From assembly GCA_030446685.1 (NCBI GenBank), contig JAUJMV010000036.1, forward strand, positions 1 to 40,799: a stretch of DNA of 40,799 nucleotides, given 5' to 3'. Below the pieces are notes generated by a model. The model was not told the origin of the DNA and did not search any database. It was given only the letters and a program-made list of their open reading frames with translations. Both the position numbers and the translations under genes were made by a program. Source of the DNA: Thermomicrobiales bacterium (lineage in GTDB: Bacteria; Chloroflexota; Chloroflexia; Thermomicrobiales; CADCWN01). Below, one piece after another: positions 23,644 to 32,725 of this stretch; the first letter of the stretch is position 1, and each line of letters opens with the position of its first letter.

Positions 23644-24075
23644 ACCACCGCAGGGCATCCCGCAGCAGGTCACTGTCGCGAGGCCACCGCGATGGGCGTT
23701 GCGGGGACGCTATTCGTTGCTGTCCCGCAAACTGCGGCCGACAACCAACCATGCGCACCCATGGCAACGGTACGCGGGGCCGGACACGCCAGCTCGTGCC
23801 AGGGACCTTGGTTCCATACACCCTGTCCGCCGGACTATGTCGACCCTACATGTGAGGATAGAGGGGAATGTGGGATCGCGTCTTGGGATGGGGCCGTATG
23901 GAATCGCCGTGACAACACCGGAAGCGGTGAGGAAGAGACGGACGCCTGGGTTGTCGCGCTCGGACATCGGTCAGATCGGCATGCGTGGATCGCGTGGCGA
24001 TTAGGCCGGGGGCAGATCCTGGTGTAGTCCCCCCCAACGCGCCGCTGTCGCCCACTGCTGCCGCATAAAGTGCGC
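23644..24075. other. No supported gene
   Basis: Overlapping short open frames exist on both strands, but none shows a domain or a good ribosome site. Nothing else recognised. Confidence 0.4.
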
Positions 24076-25089
24076 ATGGCGAAACAGCGACGCCGGCGTC
24101 TACTGGGCCTCGCCCTCGTCAGCAGCAGCCTGCTGTTCTGCTGCGTGGTACCGTTCATAAGGTTCGACCCGCTGCTCAACGTGCTGTGGCTCGGGAGGAC
24201 TGCACCGCCGACCATCCCCGACCCCCTGGCCGGCCAGGGGGTCCAGCGCCGGGTGGAGCAGGACGGCCTGAGTACCCACACGATCACGACGTTCCGGACC
24301 ACCGATCCTCAGGCGGCCGTCATCGACTTCTACGCCCGGCGCCTCGGCCCGCCGAACGGGAAGTGGCGACAGACAAGCACGGCACACTATCCCCACAACC
24401 CGCGGATCGCGCGGACCTGGGTCTACGACGACTACTGCCCCGCCACGCGCGTGGACCTGACGTTCGCCCCGGTGGTGCTCAACGAGCGGCTGGTGAGCGG
24501 CTTGACTGATGTGGAAGTGCGGGTGACCCGATCCTCGTGCCGTGATAGGTTACTCGTGATCATCCTGATGAACCTCTTCCCCCCATCGCCCCCTACCTCC
24601 CGAAGTAAGGTAGTATGTGGTCTCTCCGCAGGGCCAGCACGCCGGTTACGTGATAGACGCGCCCGAAGGCGATCGCCACCGGGCACAACCACAGCCTGGC
24701 GCTGGGCGGGGACGGGGCGGTCTGGGGCTGGGGCTGGAACGCCGTCGGCGACGTGGGCGACGGGACCAGCGAGCCGCGCTACACCCCAGTACGGGTGGCG
24801 GGCCTCAGCGGGGTCACCGCGATCACGGCGGGCTTCTCCCGCCTATGTCCTGTCCGGGCATGCGATCGTGCCCGCTCTCTGGGATACGGCACACGACACC
24901 CCGGCAGGCGCAGTGCCGTGCGCGTGTCTCCTCGCCGCCTCACCAGCACTACAGCAACGCACACCCGAGGTTCCAGATCGAATTCCACTACAAACTTCGA
25001 ACAGCGGCATCCCAACCTCCAACGGACGATGCCTCGTCGACCATCATGTTTTATGTCGAACCGCCGTTCGCTTGACGTCCCGCTTCTAA
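24076..25089 (+). CDS. Hypothetical membrane-anchored protein (first ~160 residues), 3' end uncertain
   Basis: From the ATG at 24076 the protein begins MAKQRRRRLLGLALVSSSLL followed by FCCVVPFIRF, an uncleaved anchor or lipoprotein-like signal. A small extracellular domain follows: ITTFRTTDPQAAVIDFYARR, WRQTSTAHYPHNPRIARTWV, YDDYCPATRVDLTF and GLTDVEVRVTRSSC. I do not recognise the family. After about residue 160 (near 24560) the frame runs over a remnant of an RCC1 gene in another frame, so the downstream residues to 25089 are probably not native; the original stop was lost or altered. Confidence 0.4.
   Translation: MAKQRRRRLLGLALVSSSLLFCCVVPFIRFDPLLNVLWLGRTAPPTIPDPLAGQGVQRRVEQDGLSTHTITTFRTTDPQAAVIDFYARRLGPPNGKWRQTSTAHYPHNPRIARTWVYDDYCPATRVDLTFAPVVLNERLVSGLTDVEVRVTRSSCRDRLLVIILMNLFPPSPPTSRSKVVCGLSAGPARRLRDRRARRRSPPGTTTAWRWAGTGRSGAGAGTPSATWATGPASRATPQYGWRASAGSPRSRRASPAYVLSGHAIVPALWDTAHDTPAGAVPCACLLAASPALQQRTPEVPDRIPLQTSNSGIPTSNGRCLVDHHVLCRTAVRLTSRF
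24641..24850 (+). pseudogene. RCC1-repeat gene remnant
   Basis: In the frame shared with 24753 the DNA reads AIATGHNHSLALGGDGAVWG, WGWNAVGDVGDGTSEPRYTP and VRVAGLSGVTAITAGFS, i.e. one complete RCC1 beta-propeller repeat and part of the next (GxxHSLAL...G.V..WG.N..G.(L)GDGT...P..V.GL). The remaining repeats and both ends are missing. Confidence 0.7.
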
Positions 25090-25158
25090 CTTCCGATACC
25101 GGCGCAGTATCGGAACTTAGAAGGGGCCGGTGCGGGTCCGGCGAGGCTCGACATAAAA
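25049..25158. repeat. Nested inverted repeats upstream of a tyrosine recombinase
   Basis: Outer arms: TTTTATGTCGA (25049-25059) and TCGACATAAAA (25148-25158), perfect. Inner arms: CTTCTAACTTCCGATAC (25083-25099) and GTATCGGAACTTAGAAG (25107-25123), one mismatch, 7-base loop. The structure ends 23 bases before the recombinase start and could be its recombination site, an operator or a transposon end. Confidence 0.6.
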
Positions 25159-25181
25159 TGAAGGCGGGAGGGGAGGGGTAC

Positions 25182-26306
25182 ATGGGCGGTGTGAGCAGCA
25201 TGGACGCGCGCGACGAGCGCGACGAGCCGGGCGCCGTGTGGGTGCACGACGCGCCGGTGGCGGACGGCGACGCCTGGGACGCCGCGGCGAGTTCCGCGGG
25301 GGATGACGTCTCGGACGCGACGACCGAGCCGCCCGACACCGACGAGGCGGTCGCGCTGGTGGCGACCGAGCTCCGGCTGCGCCTCGGCGCCGTCGCCGCC
25401 TCGGCCCGCGACGACGCCGGCCAGGCCAAGGCCGCCAACACCCTCCGGGCCTCCCGCGCCGACTGGGCCGACTGCACCTCGTGGTGCGACCGCTACGCCC
25501 TCCCGCCCCTCCCCGCCGCCCCCGAGACCGTCGCCCTCTACCTCGCCGCCCTCGCCGATAGTGGCAGGAAGGCCAGCACGCTCCAGCGGCGCCTCTCCGC
25601 CATCAGCCAGGCGCACCAGGCCGCCGGCCACCCCACCCCCACCCGCGACAGCGTGGTGCGCCTCACCTGGGGCGGCATCCGCCGCGCCATCGGCACCGCC
25701 CAGACGGGCAAGGACCCCCTGGTGACGGAGGAGGCTGCGCCGCCTGATCGCCGCCCTGCCCCCCGCCTGCTCGGCGCCCGCGACCGCGCCCTGCTGCTGG
25801 TCGGCTTCGCCGGGGCGTTCCGCCGCGCCGGCTGGTCGGCCTGGACGTGGCCGACGTCCGCTTCGAGCGCGACGGGCTGGTGGTGACGCTCAGACACTCG
25901 AAGACCGACCAGGAGGGCGAGGGGGCGCCGGGTGGGCCTCCCCTACGGCTCGCGTCCGGAGACCTGCCCGGTGCGGGCGCTCCAGGACTGGCTCGCCGCC
26001 GGCGGCATCCAGACGGGTCCCCTCTTCCGCGCGGTCGACCGCCACGGGCGGGGCGGGGCGGGCCGCCTCTCCGACCGCGCGGTGGCGTTGGTGGTGCAGC
26101 GCGCCGCCGCGGCCGCCGGGCTGGACCCGGCGCGCTACGCGGGCCACTCCCTCCGCAGCGGGCTGGCCACCGCCGCCGCCCAGGCGGGGGTGAGCGAGCG
26201 GGCGATCATGGCCCAGACCGGCCACCGCGCCCTGACCATGGTCCGCCGCTACATCCGCGAGGGCTCCCTCTTCCGCGACAACGCGGCGGCGGCCGTGGGC
26301 CTCTAG
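25182..26306 (+). pseudogene. Tyrosine site-specific recombinase, frameshifted
   Basis: The ATG at 25182 follows GGGAGGGG. The first 180 residues include an acidic tail and a core-binding domain (TLRASRADWADCTSWCDRYA, SGRKASTLQRRLSAISQAHQ). The catalytic part is spread over other frames: LLGARDRALLLVGFAGAFRR (first Arg), VTLRHSKTDQ (Lys), then GHSLRSGLATAAAQAG (HxxR), TGHRALTMVRRYIREG (His and Tyr). Frame changes lie near 25730, 25825 and 25930. The end matches the family's usual length (about 375 codons). All active-site residues are encoded but not in one frame. Confidence 0.75.
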
Positions 26307-26328
26307 CGGCCCGGGGGGGAGGGGGACG

Positions 26329-27360
26329 ATGGCGGCACACGACGCGGCGGCGGTCGGCGCGGCCCTGGGGCTCACGGACGAGCACGGCCCCTGGTTGGCG
26401 GCGCTGGCGGCGCTCGGCCCGCCGCCGGGCGGCGCGCGCGCTGCCGCCCGGCGCGGACGCCCCGCGCTCCTGGCGCGCCTCGCGGTCCCGCCGGAGGACG
26501 CGCGGGTGATCCTCGCGCACCGCCCGTCCCCGGCCACCGCGCCCGCCCTGTGGTGGCTGCTGGAGCGCTGCGCCCACCTCCTCGCGCGGCGGCTGGGGGG
26601 CGTGGAGCGCCTGGCCCCTGGCCGGCGCTCCCCCGCCCTCGGCCTGGCCGGGCGGTGCTTCTACGTGTTCGTCTTCCTCGCCGCGCTGCCGGGCGTGCGC
26701 CTACCACTGGGCGCGCGGCGTCCCGGACGCCGTCTCGTGAGCGACGCTGGCCGACCTCGGCCGCCACGTGGCGCTCCACCGCCGCACCCACGGCACGGTC
26801 GGCCTCGACACCCAGACCTGGCTGACCCTCCACTTCCGCGGCGCGCTCTACGACCTGGGGCGGCTCCAGTTCGAGCGCGCGCGGGCCCGCCACGACGACG
26901 CGGCGCTCACGGCCGCCGGGGCGCCGTTCCGGCACGGGGACCCGGTCCTCGCCGTCCACATCCCCGAGGCCGGGCCGCTCCTCCCGGCCGCCTGCGACGC
27001 ATCGCTCGCACGGGCGCGCCCTTCTTCGCCCGGCACTTCCCCGACGAGCCCTACCGGGTCGCCACCTGCACCTCCTGGCTCCTCGACGATCAGCTGGCCG
27101 CGTCCCTCCCGCCCACGTCGAACATCGTCCGCTTCCAGCGGCGCTTCCACCCCCTCCCGGCCTGGACCGGGCGGGCGACGCCGCGATCGTGCAGTTCGTC
27201 TTCCGGCGAGTCGGGGCATCGCTGGGACGCGCTGCCGCGGGGCACCGCGCTGGAGCGGGCGGTCGTCGACCACCTCGCGCCGGCCACCACTGGCGCAGCC
27301 GCGCCGGCTGGCTCCCCTGCCCTGAGCCAGGCGGCGTGCTATGCTGCCGCCGCTGGGGAC
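26329..27360 (+). pseudogene. GNAT-like acyltransferase-domain protein, frameshifted
   Basis: The ATG at 26329 follows GGGGGAGGGGG. The pieces are HGPWLAALAALGPPPGG and WLLERCAHLLARRLGGVERL, then LAGRCFYVFVFLAALPGVR; HRRTHGTVGLDTQTWLTLHF, RGALYDLGRLQFERARARHD and DPVLAVHIPEAGPL; FFARHFPDEPYRVATCTSWL and FQRRFHPLPAW; and VQFVFRRVGASL. The order matches a family annotated in actinobacteria and Chloroflexota as acyltransferase-domain proteins (a GNAT-like N-terminal half plus C-terminal half). At least three frame changes (near 26705, 27005 and 27180) break it. It starts 22 bases after the recombinase stop. Confidence 0.55.
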
Positions 27361-27375
27361 GCGTAGGGAGGAGCG

Positions 27376-27707
27376 ATGTCGCGCGAGCTACGGCTGCTGG
27401 CGATCTACTGGCCCTTCGTCGCTGCCTGGGCCGGCCTCTTCGTGCTGCCGCCGACGACGCCGATGGCGCTGGCGGCGCGATGGCTGCTGGGCCGGGGACG
27501 GGGAGCAGGGCAGTCAGCCCGCCTCGCTCTGGCCGCGACCGGGGGCAACTGGCGCTGCGGGCGCTGGTCGGCCGCCGGCACGGCCAACCGCTCGCGGAGG
27601 TAGCCGCGCAACCGCTCGGCGCGGTCCTCGCGCTCGGCGTGCTTCTCGACTCCTACCGCCGCCATCGCGTCGGGAGTGTTACCTGGCGGGGTCGTCGCTA
27701 CCCTTGA
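27376..27707 (+). pseudogene. Small membrane/glycosyltransferase-tail remnant, frameshifted
   Basis: From the ATG at 27376 one frame gives MSRELRLLAIYWPFVAAWAG and LFVLPPTTPMALAARWLLG; after a shift the DNA encodes GAVLALGVLLDSYRRHRVGS followed by VTWRGRRYP and a stop at 27707. A hydrophobic segment before VTWRGRRYP is typical of the C-termini of processive family-2 glycosyltransferases. Too little is left to name it. Confidence 0.35.
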
Positions 27708-27728
27708 GCAAATCGGCCGCCCTCGAAA

Positions 27729-27742
27729 AATGCGTAAGCATT
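27729..27742. promoter_or_regulatory. Short palindrome before the sigma-factor gene
   Basis: AATGCGTAAGCATT, 5-bp arms around GTAA, in the 90-base gap before the sigma-factor gene; possible operator. Weak evidence. Confidence 0.25.
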
Positions 27743-27800
27743 CGGGCCACGGGCGCGACTAATGAGTGGTGCGGGCCGCATCTGGCGGTTAGCCATCGGT

Positions 27801-29023
27801 ATGGAAGTAGACGGCGGAGACGGAGCACGGATGACCGGAGCGGCGATCCCCGGATTGGATGACGTACTGGCCGCGGAGCGCCCGCGCTTGGTGCGGCTCT
27901 GCGCGCGGCTGACAGAGACCACGGAGGCCGCCGAAGACCTCGCGCAAGAGACACTTATCGAGGCGTGGCGCAATGGGCACAAGCTGCGCGCCCCGGACGC
28001 GGTCCAGTCCTGGTTGAGCGGCATTGCGCGCAACGTCTGTCTCCGCTGGGCTAGGCGGCAGGGGCGCGAGTTCGATCGTGTGCTGGTAGCGGGCGGGCAC
28101 GTTGGGACAGCGGGCGGCTACGACATGACCGAACCGCCCAGCGACTTCGATCTCGACGTCGAACTGGAGCGCGACGAGCTGGCGACGCTCCTCGATCGCG
28201 CCATGGCGCTGCTGCCGGCGGAGACGCGCGCGGCGCTCGTCGCGCACTACCTTGAGGACGCGCCGCAGGCGGCGGTCGCCGCGCGCCTGGGCGTCAGCGA
28301 GGGGGCGGTCGCCGTGCGGCTGCACCGAGGCCGGCTGGCCCTGCGCCGCCTGCTGGCGACAGAGTTGCGCGAGCACGCGGCCCCCTACGGCCTGGTCGCG
28401 CCCGATCGGGCCGGGTGGCAGGAGACGCGCCTGTGGTGCCCGCGGTGCGGCGGGCGCCGGCTCGGGCGCTTCGACGCCGCGACCGGCGAACTGGCGCTGA
28501 CCTGCCCGGCGTGCTTCCCCGAACCCGATGCCATCCCCGACCACGTCACGCCGCTGGAAACGGGGATGCCGGGCCTCTTTCGCGGGATCAAGGGCTACCA
28601 GGCCGCCCTCAACCGCCTGGCCGCCTGGCAGCACGCCTACTACGCCCCGGCACTGGTCCGACGCGCGGCACCGTGCGTCAAGTGCGGCGCCCAGGTCCCG
28701 CTGCGCCCCGGACTCTCACCCGACTGGCAGCCGCCGCCGTCGGTGCGGCGCGGCGCTGGCTCCTTCTGCGCTGCGACCGCTGTGGGGTGACGCTCGACCA
28801 GGGCTTGCTCGGGCTCGTCCGGGCGCTCCCGGTGGGCTGGCGGTTCGCAAAGGTTCACCCCCGCCGCCGCGAGCTGCCGGAACAGGTGGTCGTGGCGGCG
28901 GGGCGCGCGGCCGTCGTCACCAGCTTCGCGAGCTTCGACGGGTCGGCCCGGTTTGCCGTGGTGTCCGCGCGCGACACGCTGGAAACCCTCGCCGTCCACC
29001 TCCACGGTGTGCGGGGTGAGTAG
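27801..29023 (+). CDS. ECF-type RNA polymerase sigma factor with zinc-ribbon C-terminal extension (one frameshift)
   Basis: Start at the ATG at 27801 (27831 is an alternative). Residues 20-85 form sigma region 2 (RPRLVRLCARLTETTEAAED, LAQETLIEAWRNGHKLRAPD, VQSWLSGIARNVCLRWARR) and residues 120-190 form region 4 (LPAETRAALVAHYLEDAPQA, AVAARLGVSEGAVAVRLHRG). A C-terminal domain follows with CxxC pairs: LWCPRCGGRR, LTCPACFPEP, APCVKCGAQV and, after a frameshift near 28752, LLLRCDRCGVTL, to the end LETLAVHLHGVRGE. The first frame would stop at 28790. Zinc-binding tails on ECF factors can act as built-in sensors. The stop overlaps the start of the MFS gene, so the two are probably co-regulated. 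Whether the frameshift is real decides if the factor is functional. Confidence 0.7.
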
Positions 29024-30266
29024 CGCCGTGGCGGCGGCACGGCGAGAGCGCGCGCCCCTGATCGCCCTCCTGGGCGCGAATGCCCTCTCGATGGTCGGCA
29101 ACCAGTTGGCCGCGGTCGCGATCCCCTGGTATGTGCTGGTCACGACCGGCAGCGCCGTGCGCACCGGGCTCGTCGGGTTCGCCTCGATCGCGGCGACGAT
29201 CCTCGCCACCTTCTTCGGCGGCGCGCTCGTCGACCGCCTCGGCCTCAAGCGGGCCAGCATCGGCGCTGACCTCGCCTCCGGCCTCGCCGTGGCGCTGATC
29301 CCCATCCTCTCGCTCACCGTCGGGCTGGCCTTCTGGCAATTGCTCGCGCTCGTCTTCCTCGGCGCCCTGCTCGACGGGCCGGGCACCACCGCCCGCTCCG
29401 CCCTCCTGCCCGACCTGGCGGAGGCCGGCGGGCTGCGCCTGGAGCGCGCCAGCGCCGCCACGCAGATCGTCGAGCGCAGCTCGCGGCTGATCGGCGCGCC
29501 CCTCGCCGGCCTGCTGATCGCGCTCATCGGCCCCGAGCGGGTGCTGTGGCTCGACGCCGCCACTTTCGCCGTCTCCGCCGCCGCCGTCGCGGTCGCGGTG
29601 CCGGCCCGGCGCGCGGCCGTGCGGGGCGAGGCGGCCACGGGGGGGAGCTACTTCGATGACCTGCTGGACGGGCTGCGCTTCATCCGCCGCGACCGCCTCA
29701 TCCTGGCGATCGTGCTGACGGTGATGCTCACCAACCTGCTCGACGCGGCGTTCGCCGGCGTGATCCTGCCGGTCTTCGCGCAGCGGGTGCTCGGCAGCGC
29801 CGTCGGCTTCGGGCTACTGGTCGGCGCCTCCGGCGGCGGCGCGGTCCTCGGCGCGCTGCTGTACGGCGCGCTCGGCCACCGGCTGCCGCGGCGGGCGACG
29901 TTCATCGGCGCGTTCGTGCTGGCCGGGTTGAACTTCTGGGTCCTGGCGCTCTTCCCGCCGCTGGCGGTCGCCCTGGCGAGCGCCGTGCTCACCGGCATCG
30001 GGGCCGGGCCGCTCAACCCGATCATCGGCGTCGTGAAGTACGAGCGGGTGCCAGCGGCGCTGCGTGGGCGCGTCTTCGGGGCGATCACCGCCGGGGCCTT
30101 CGTCGCCATGCCGCTCGGGGTGCTGCTCGGCGGCTTCCTGCTGGAGTGGATCGGCCTGCGCCCGACCATCCTCGGCGTCGCCGCCTGCTACCTAGCCGTG
30201 ACGTTCGGCATGCTCGCTATGCCCGCGTTCCGGGACTTGGACGCCGTCGGTGACCACCACCCCTGA
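29016..30266 (+). CDS. Major facilitator superfamily exporter
   Basis: A 416-residue membrane transporter with twelve predicted hydrophobic segments. It shows the MFS A-like motif GGALVDRLGLKRASIGAD after the second helix, PDLAEAGGLRLERASAAT in the loop after helix 4 (as in the MFS_3/enterobactin-exporter group), and a long central loop (RRAAVRGEAATGGSYFDDLL) before helix 7. The start is the GTG at 29016, which overlaps the stop of the sigma gene (29021-29023); a GTG at 29028 is an alternative. The substrate is unknown; the coupling to an ECF factor suggests an inducible efflux system, which is inference. Confidence 0.85.
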   Translation: MSSAVAAARRERAPLIALLGANALSMVGNQLAAVAIPWYVLVTTGSAVRTGLVGFASIAATILATFFGGALVDRLGLKRASIGADLASGLAVALIPILSLTVGLAFWQLLALVFLGALLDGPGTTARSALLPDLAEAGGLRLERASAATQIVERSSRLIGAPLAGLLIALIGPERVLWLDAATFAVSAAAVAVAVPARRAAVRGEAATGGSYFDDLLDGLRFIRRDRLILAIVLTVMLTNLLDAAFAGVILPVFAQRVLGSAVGFGLLVGASGGGAVLGALLYGALGHRLPRRATFIGAFVLAGLNFWVLALFPPLAVALASAVLTGIGAGPLNPIIGVVKYERVPAALRGRVFGAITAGAFVAMPLGVLLGGFLLEWIGLRPTILGVAACYLAVTFGMLAMPAFRDLDAVGDHHP

Positions 30267-30294
30267 CATCTGGACAAACTCCTCCATATGATGT

Positions 30295-30401
30295 TCCCCC
30301 TCGTCGGGCACTTCGGTTGGCAGGAAACGCGGGAGCTTCACCGCCTGGCAAGCCACGCCAACGCCCTACTTTCTGCCACGACAACTGCCCAACGAGGGGG
30401 A
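30295..30401. other. 107-base structured segment after the MFS gene
   Basis: TCCCCCTCGTCGGGCA (30295-30310) pairs with TGCCCAACGAGGGGGA (30386-30401), one mismatch in 16, enclosing 75 bases that include a TTGGCAGG/CCTGGCAA pair of half-repeats. It could be a small RNA, a terminator or the ends of a miniature element. No gene lies in 30267-30565. Confidence 0.4.
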
Positions 30402-30565
30402 GTATCACGCGACGAGGTTTGATCTGGATGTAGCAGATTGATCGCCCGGGATGAAGCGTGCTGCTACTGAGAGCGCGCACGTCGCAGTTCATCATGGTGC
30501 GCTGCCAGCAAGTGGTCTTGCGACGACCTTAACCATGTTGCGGCGAGGTGTCGTCCTACCTGTCG

Positions 30566-30745
30566 TTATTCACCCTGCAAAGCTCTGCATAGCGCGCCCA
30601 GCCGGCCCGGCCCCCGCCCGCAGCACGGGCAGGCCAGCCCCTGGGGGCAGGTCTCCCCGTCGGTCAGCCGGGGGCAGTGGGCGCAGGGCCGCAGCGCGAG
30701 CGGCCGGCCGGCCCGGTCGATCAGGGGTGCGCGGTGCGGTGCCAC
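30566..30745 (-). CDS. Small cysteine-rich protein of the plasmid-type operon
   Basis: Fifty-nine residues from a GTG at 30745 with GGGAGGG seven bases upstream. The cysteines in RPCAHCPRL, GETCPQGLACPCCGRG and LCRALQGE could bind zinc. No family recognised. It is the last gene of a minus-strand row (SWIM gene, 31318, 31074, 30745). Confidence 0.5.
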   Translation of the reverse strand: MAPHRAPLIDRAGRPLALRPCAHCPRLTDGETCPQGLACPCCGRGPGRLGALCRALQGE

Positions 30746-30801
30746 AGGCGGCCCTCCCGAGGTGGGGGGCGCTCGCCAAGCGGCCCCCCCTACCCCGCTC
30801 C

Positions 30802-31074
30802 TCAGTATTCCTCGCGCAGCAGCAGGCAGGTGCTGCTGCGGTCGGCCTCGGTGATGAGCCACAGCCGCGCCTCGCCGGCGGCGTAGCTCGACAGGATGCG
30901 GAAGCCCCGGCGCACGCTCAACTCGTTCTCGCGGGCGTCCTCCGGGCACACGTCGCCCCAGTCGCCGGCGACGTGGCGGGCCAGCAGGGCCGCCGGGTTG
31001 ATGCCGGCCTCGGCGCACGCCTCCAGCGCCGCCGGCGTCGCCACGACCCGCCCGAGCGGGAATCGCGCGCTCAT
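30802..31074 (-). CDS. Conserved plasmid-associated protein (unknown function)
   Basis: Ninety residues: MSARFPLGRVVATPAALEAC, GINPAALLARHVAGDWGDVC, PEDARENELSVRRGFRILSS, ARLWLITEADRSSTCLLLRE. The ARHVxGDWGDxxPED...N...(L)xxGxRxLSxY...WxITEADRSSTxLLLPEEY pattern is a small family that I know from plasmids and antirestriction-type accessory regions; its function is not established. The ATG overlaps the stop of the upstream gene (ATGA), so the pair is translationally coupled. The length is normal for the family. Confidence 0.7.
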   Translation of the reverse strand: MSARFPLGRVVATPAALEACAEAGINPAALLARHVAGDWGDVCPEDARENELSVRRGFRILSSYAAGEARLWLITEADRSSTCLLLREEY

Positions 31075-31318
31075 CGCCGCACCTCCGCGCCGGTGCCCAC
31101 CAGCACCCAGGCCGTCGCCCGCCCGGACGCGGTCAGGGCGACCCGCTCGCGGCCCGCCTCCGCGACCGCCGCCGCCACCCAGCGGGGCAGCGGCTCCCCG
31201 CCAGCCGCGCCAGGTCGTCCCACAGCGCCGCCAGCGTCACCGGCTGGTGCAGCACGTCGGGCACGCCCTCGGCGGCCAACTCCTCGCACAACGCGATCAG
31301 CAAGTCGTGAATCGTCAT
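31071..31318 (-). pseudogene. Small unknown protein of the plasmid-type operon, one frameshift
   Basis: MTIHDLLIALCEELAAEGVP and DVLHQPVTLAALWDDLARLA read from the ATG at 31318; a shift near 31195 leads to PLPRWVAAAVAEAGRERVAL, TASGRATAWVLVGTGAEVRR and a TGA overlapping the next start. The two halves fit one protein of about 82 residues. No family recognised. Confidence 0.5.
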
Positions 31319-31687
31319 GGCTATTGCCCTCCCCCGATGGCCGGGGCGGGGGGACGATCCCGCGCCCGGCCCATACGCGCTAGTCCGCGTCGTACAGATC
31401 GGCCAGCGCCGCCGTGCGCTGTGCGGCGTAGGCGGCCGACGCGGTGGGGGCGGGGAGCGCGGCCCCCCCAGCGGGGGCGGCGGCTCCGGGTCGGGCTCGT
31501 GGCCGGGGTCGGGGGGTCGGGGGGTCCAGCGGCATGTACCGCTCGACTTTGGCCAGGGGGGCGATGGTGCCGAAGGGCCAGCCCTCGCGCTCGGCGCGGC
31601 GCTGCACCGCGCCCAGGTGCTTGCATAGAGTAGGGGCGGGACGCCGCACGCGGATTACTCCGCGCCGGTTTTCACAGCCCCCTCTCC

Positions 31688-31721
31688 GAACCGGGCGTGC
31701 GCCTTTCAACGCACCCGGCTC
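31688..31721 (-). ncRNA. Group II intron domain V (catalytic hairpin)
   Basis: The 34-nt hairpin reads GAGCCGGGTGCGTTGAAAGG then CGCACGCCCGGTTC: the AGC catalytic triad near the 5' end, a GAAA tetraloop and the closing GGTTC. This length and these positions are canonical. Confidence 0.9.
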
Positions 31722-31748
31722 TCCAGAATCAAGTGAGGTCCCGCGCAG

Positions 31749-32720
31749 TTGGTGACGCACCGTGCTGTTGCGGCGCTCTGCCTGACGGTGGTGCCGTCGG
31801 CAGAGGGGGATGAGGTTCGGGAGCCCGTTCCCGCCCCCTTTGGTCTTGGCCTTGCGGTGGTGGACCTCCACCGGCCCCGCACCGCAGATCGCGCACCTGT
31901 TGGCGGTGGCGTCGCGCGCCGCGCCTTGGCGGCGGTCCAGTCGCTGCCGTAGGGTTGATGCCCCGTCCAGGTCGCGGCGAACGGGGTGGGGTGCGTGGGC
32001 TCCGCGGCTGGAGCGCTGCGTAGGTAGGGGTGGGGTTGCGTGCGGAACGTGGGGTACGCCACCTTCATCGCTGACAGTACCACCAGGCGCTGTCGCCCCA
32101 CTTGCCAGGTGCCCGCGCTGCCGTACTTGGCTTTGACCATGCGCCAGCCGTGCCTTCGGCCGTGCTTCGCCACCAGCCACTTCCACAGGCGCATGTGGGC
32201 GCGCGAGCCGACGTAGCCGAGCGCCCGGCTTGCGCTGGAGTGCCGGAAGTACTCGCCCCACCCCGCAGGAAGTGGTTGAGTGCGGCGATTTTGCCCTCGG
32301 GGCTGGTGAACACGTCGCGGCGGTCGGTGAGCGCCGCGACCTGCCGCACCGCCCGTTGGACGCTTGGCGTGCTCGGGTAGAAGACCACCACTTCCCGCCG
32401 CGCGGCGCGGCTCTGCGTCTTCTTGACGGTGAAGCCAAGGAAGTCGAAGCCGTCCGTGTAGTGGGTAACGGCGGTCTTCTCCGCCGAGAGCGTGAGCCGC
32501 AGTTCATCCGCCAGCCACGCCGCCATCTCGGCCTTGAACGCCTCCGTCTCCGCCTGGTGCCGTTACTGAAGACGACGAAGTCGTCCGCGTAGCGGACCAT
32601 CATGAAGTTGGCGCCGCCGGCCTTCCTGACCTTCTCGCGCTGGTGCTTGGTGCCGAGCAGCGCCCGGTCGCTAACCAGTGGTCGAAGCGATTCAGGTAGA
32701 TGTTGGCGAGGAGGGGACTC
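31749..32720 (-). pseudogene. Group II intron protein, 3' half: RT core, maturase, HNH endonuclease
   Basis: Begins LSPLLANIYLNRFDHWL, continues FMMVRYADDFVVFSNGT (catalytic YADD), then after frame changes LTLSAEKTAVTHYTDGFDFL, GFTVKKTQ and a maturase region, and finishes with an HNH endonuclease (NRCAICGAGPVEVHHRKAKT, NGLPNLIPLCRRHHRQAE). Catalytic residues are present, but at least three frame changes separate the parts. Confidence 0.8.
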
Positions 32721-32725
32721 AGCAC
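32721..32725. repeat. Crossover core AGCAC, left junction
   Basis: One of two copies of AGCAC at the element-intron junctions; in the intron it encodes the VL of QGGVLS. Confidence 0.8.

Noticed and set aside
23692-24027. Overlapping 111- and 101-codon frames
   Set aside because: Neither has a clear start site, codon bias or motif.
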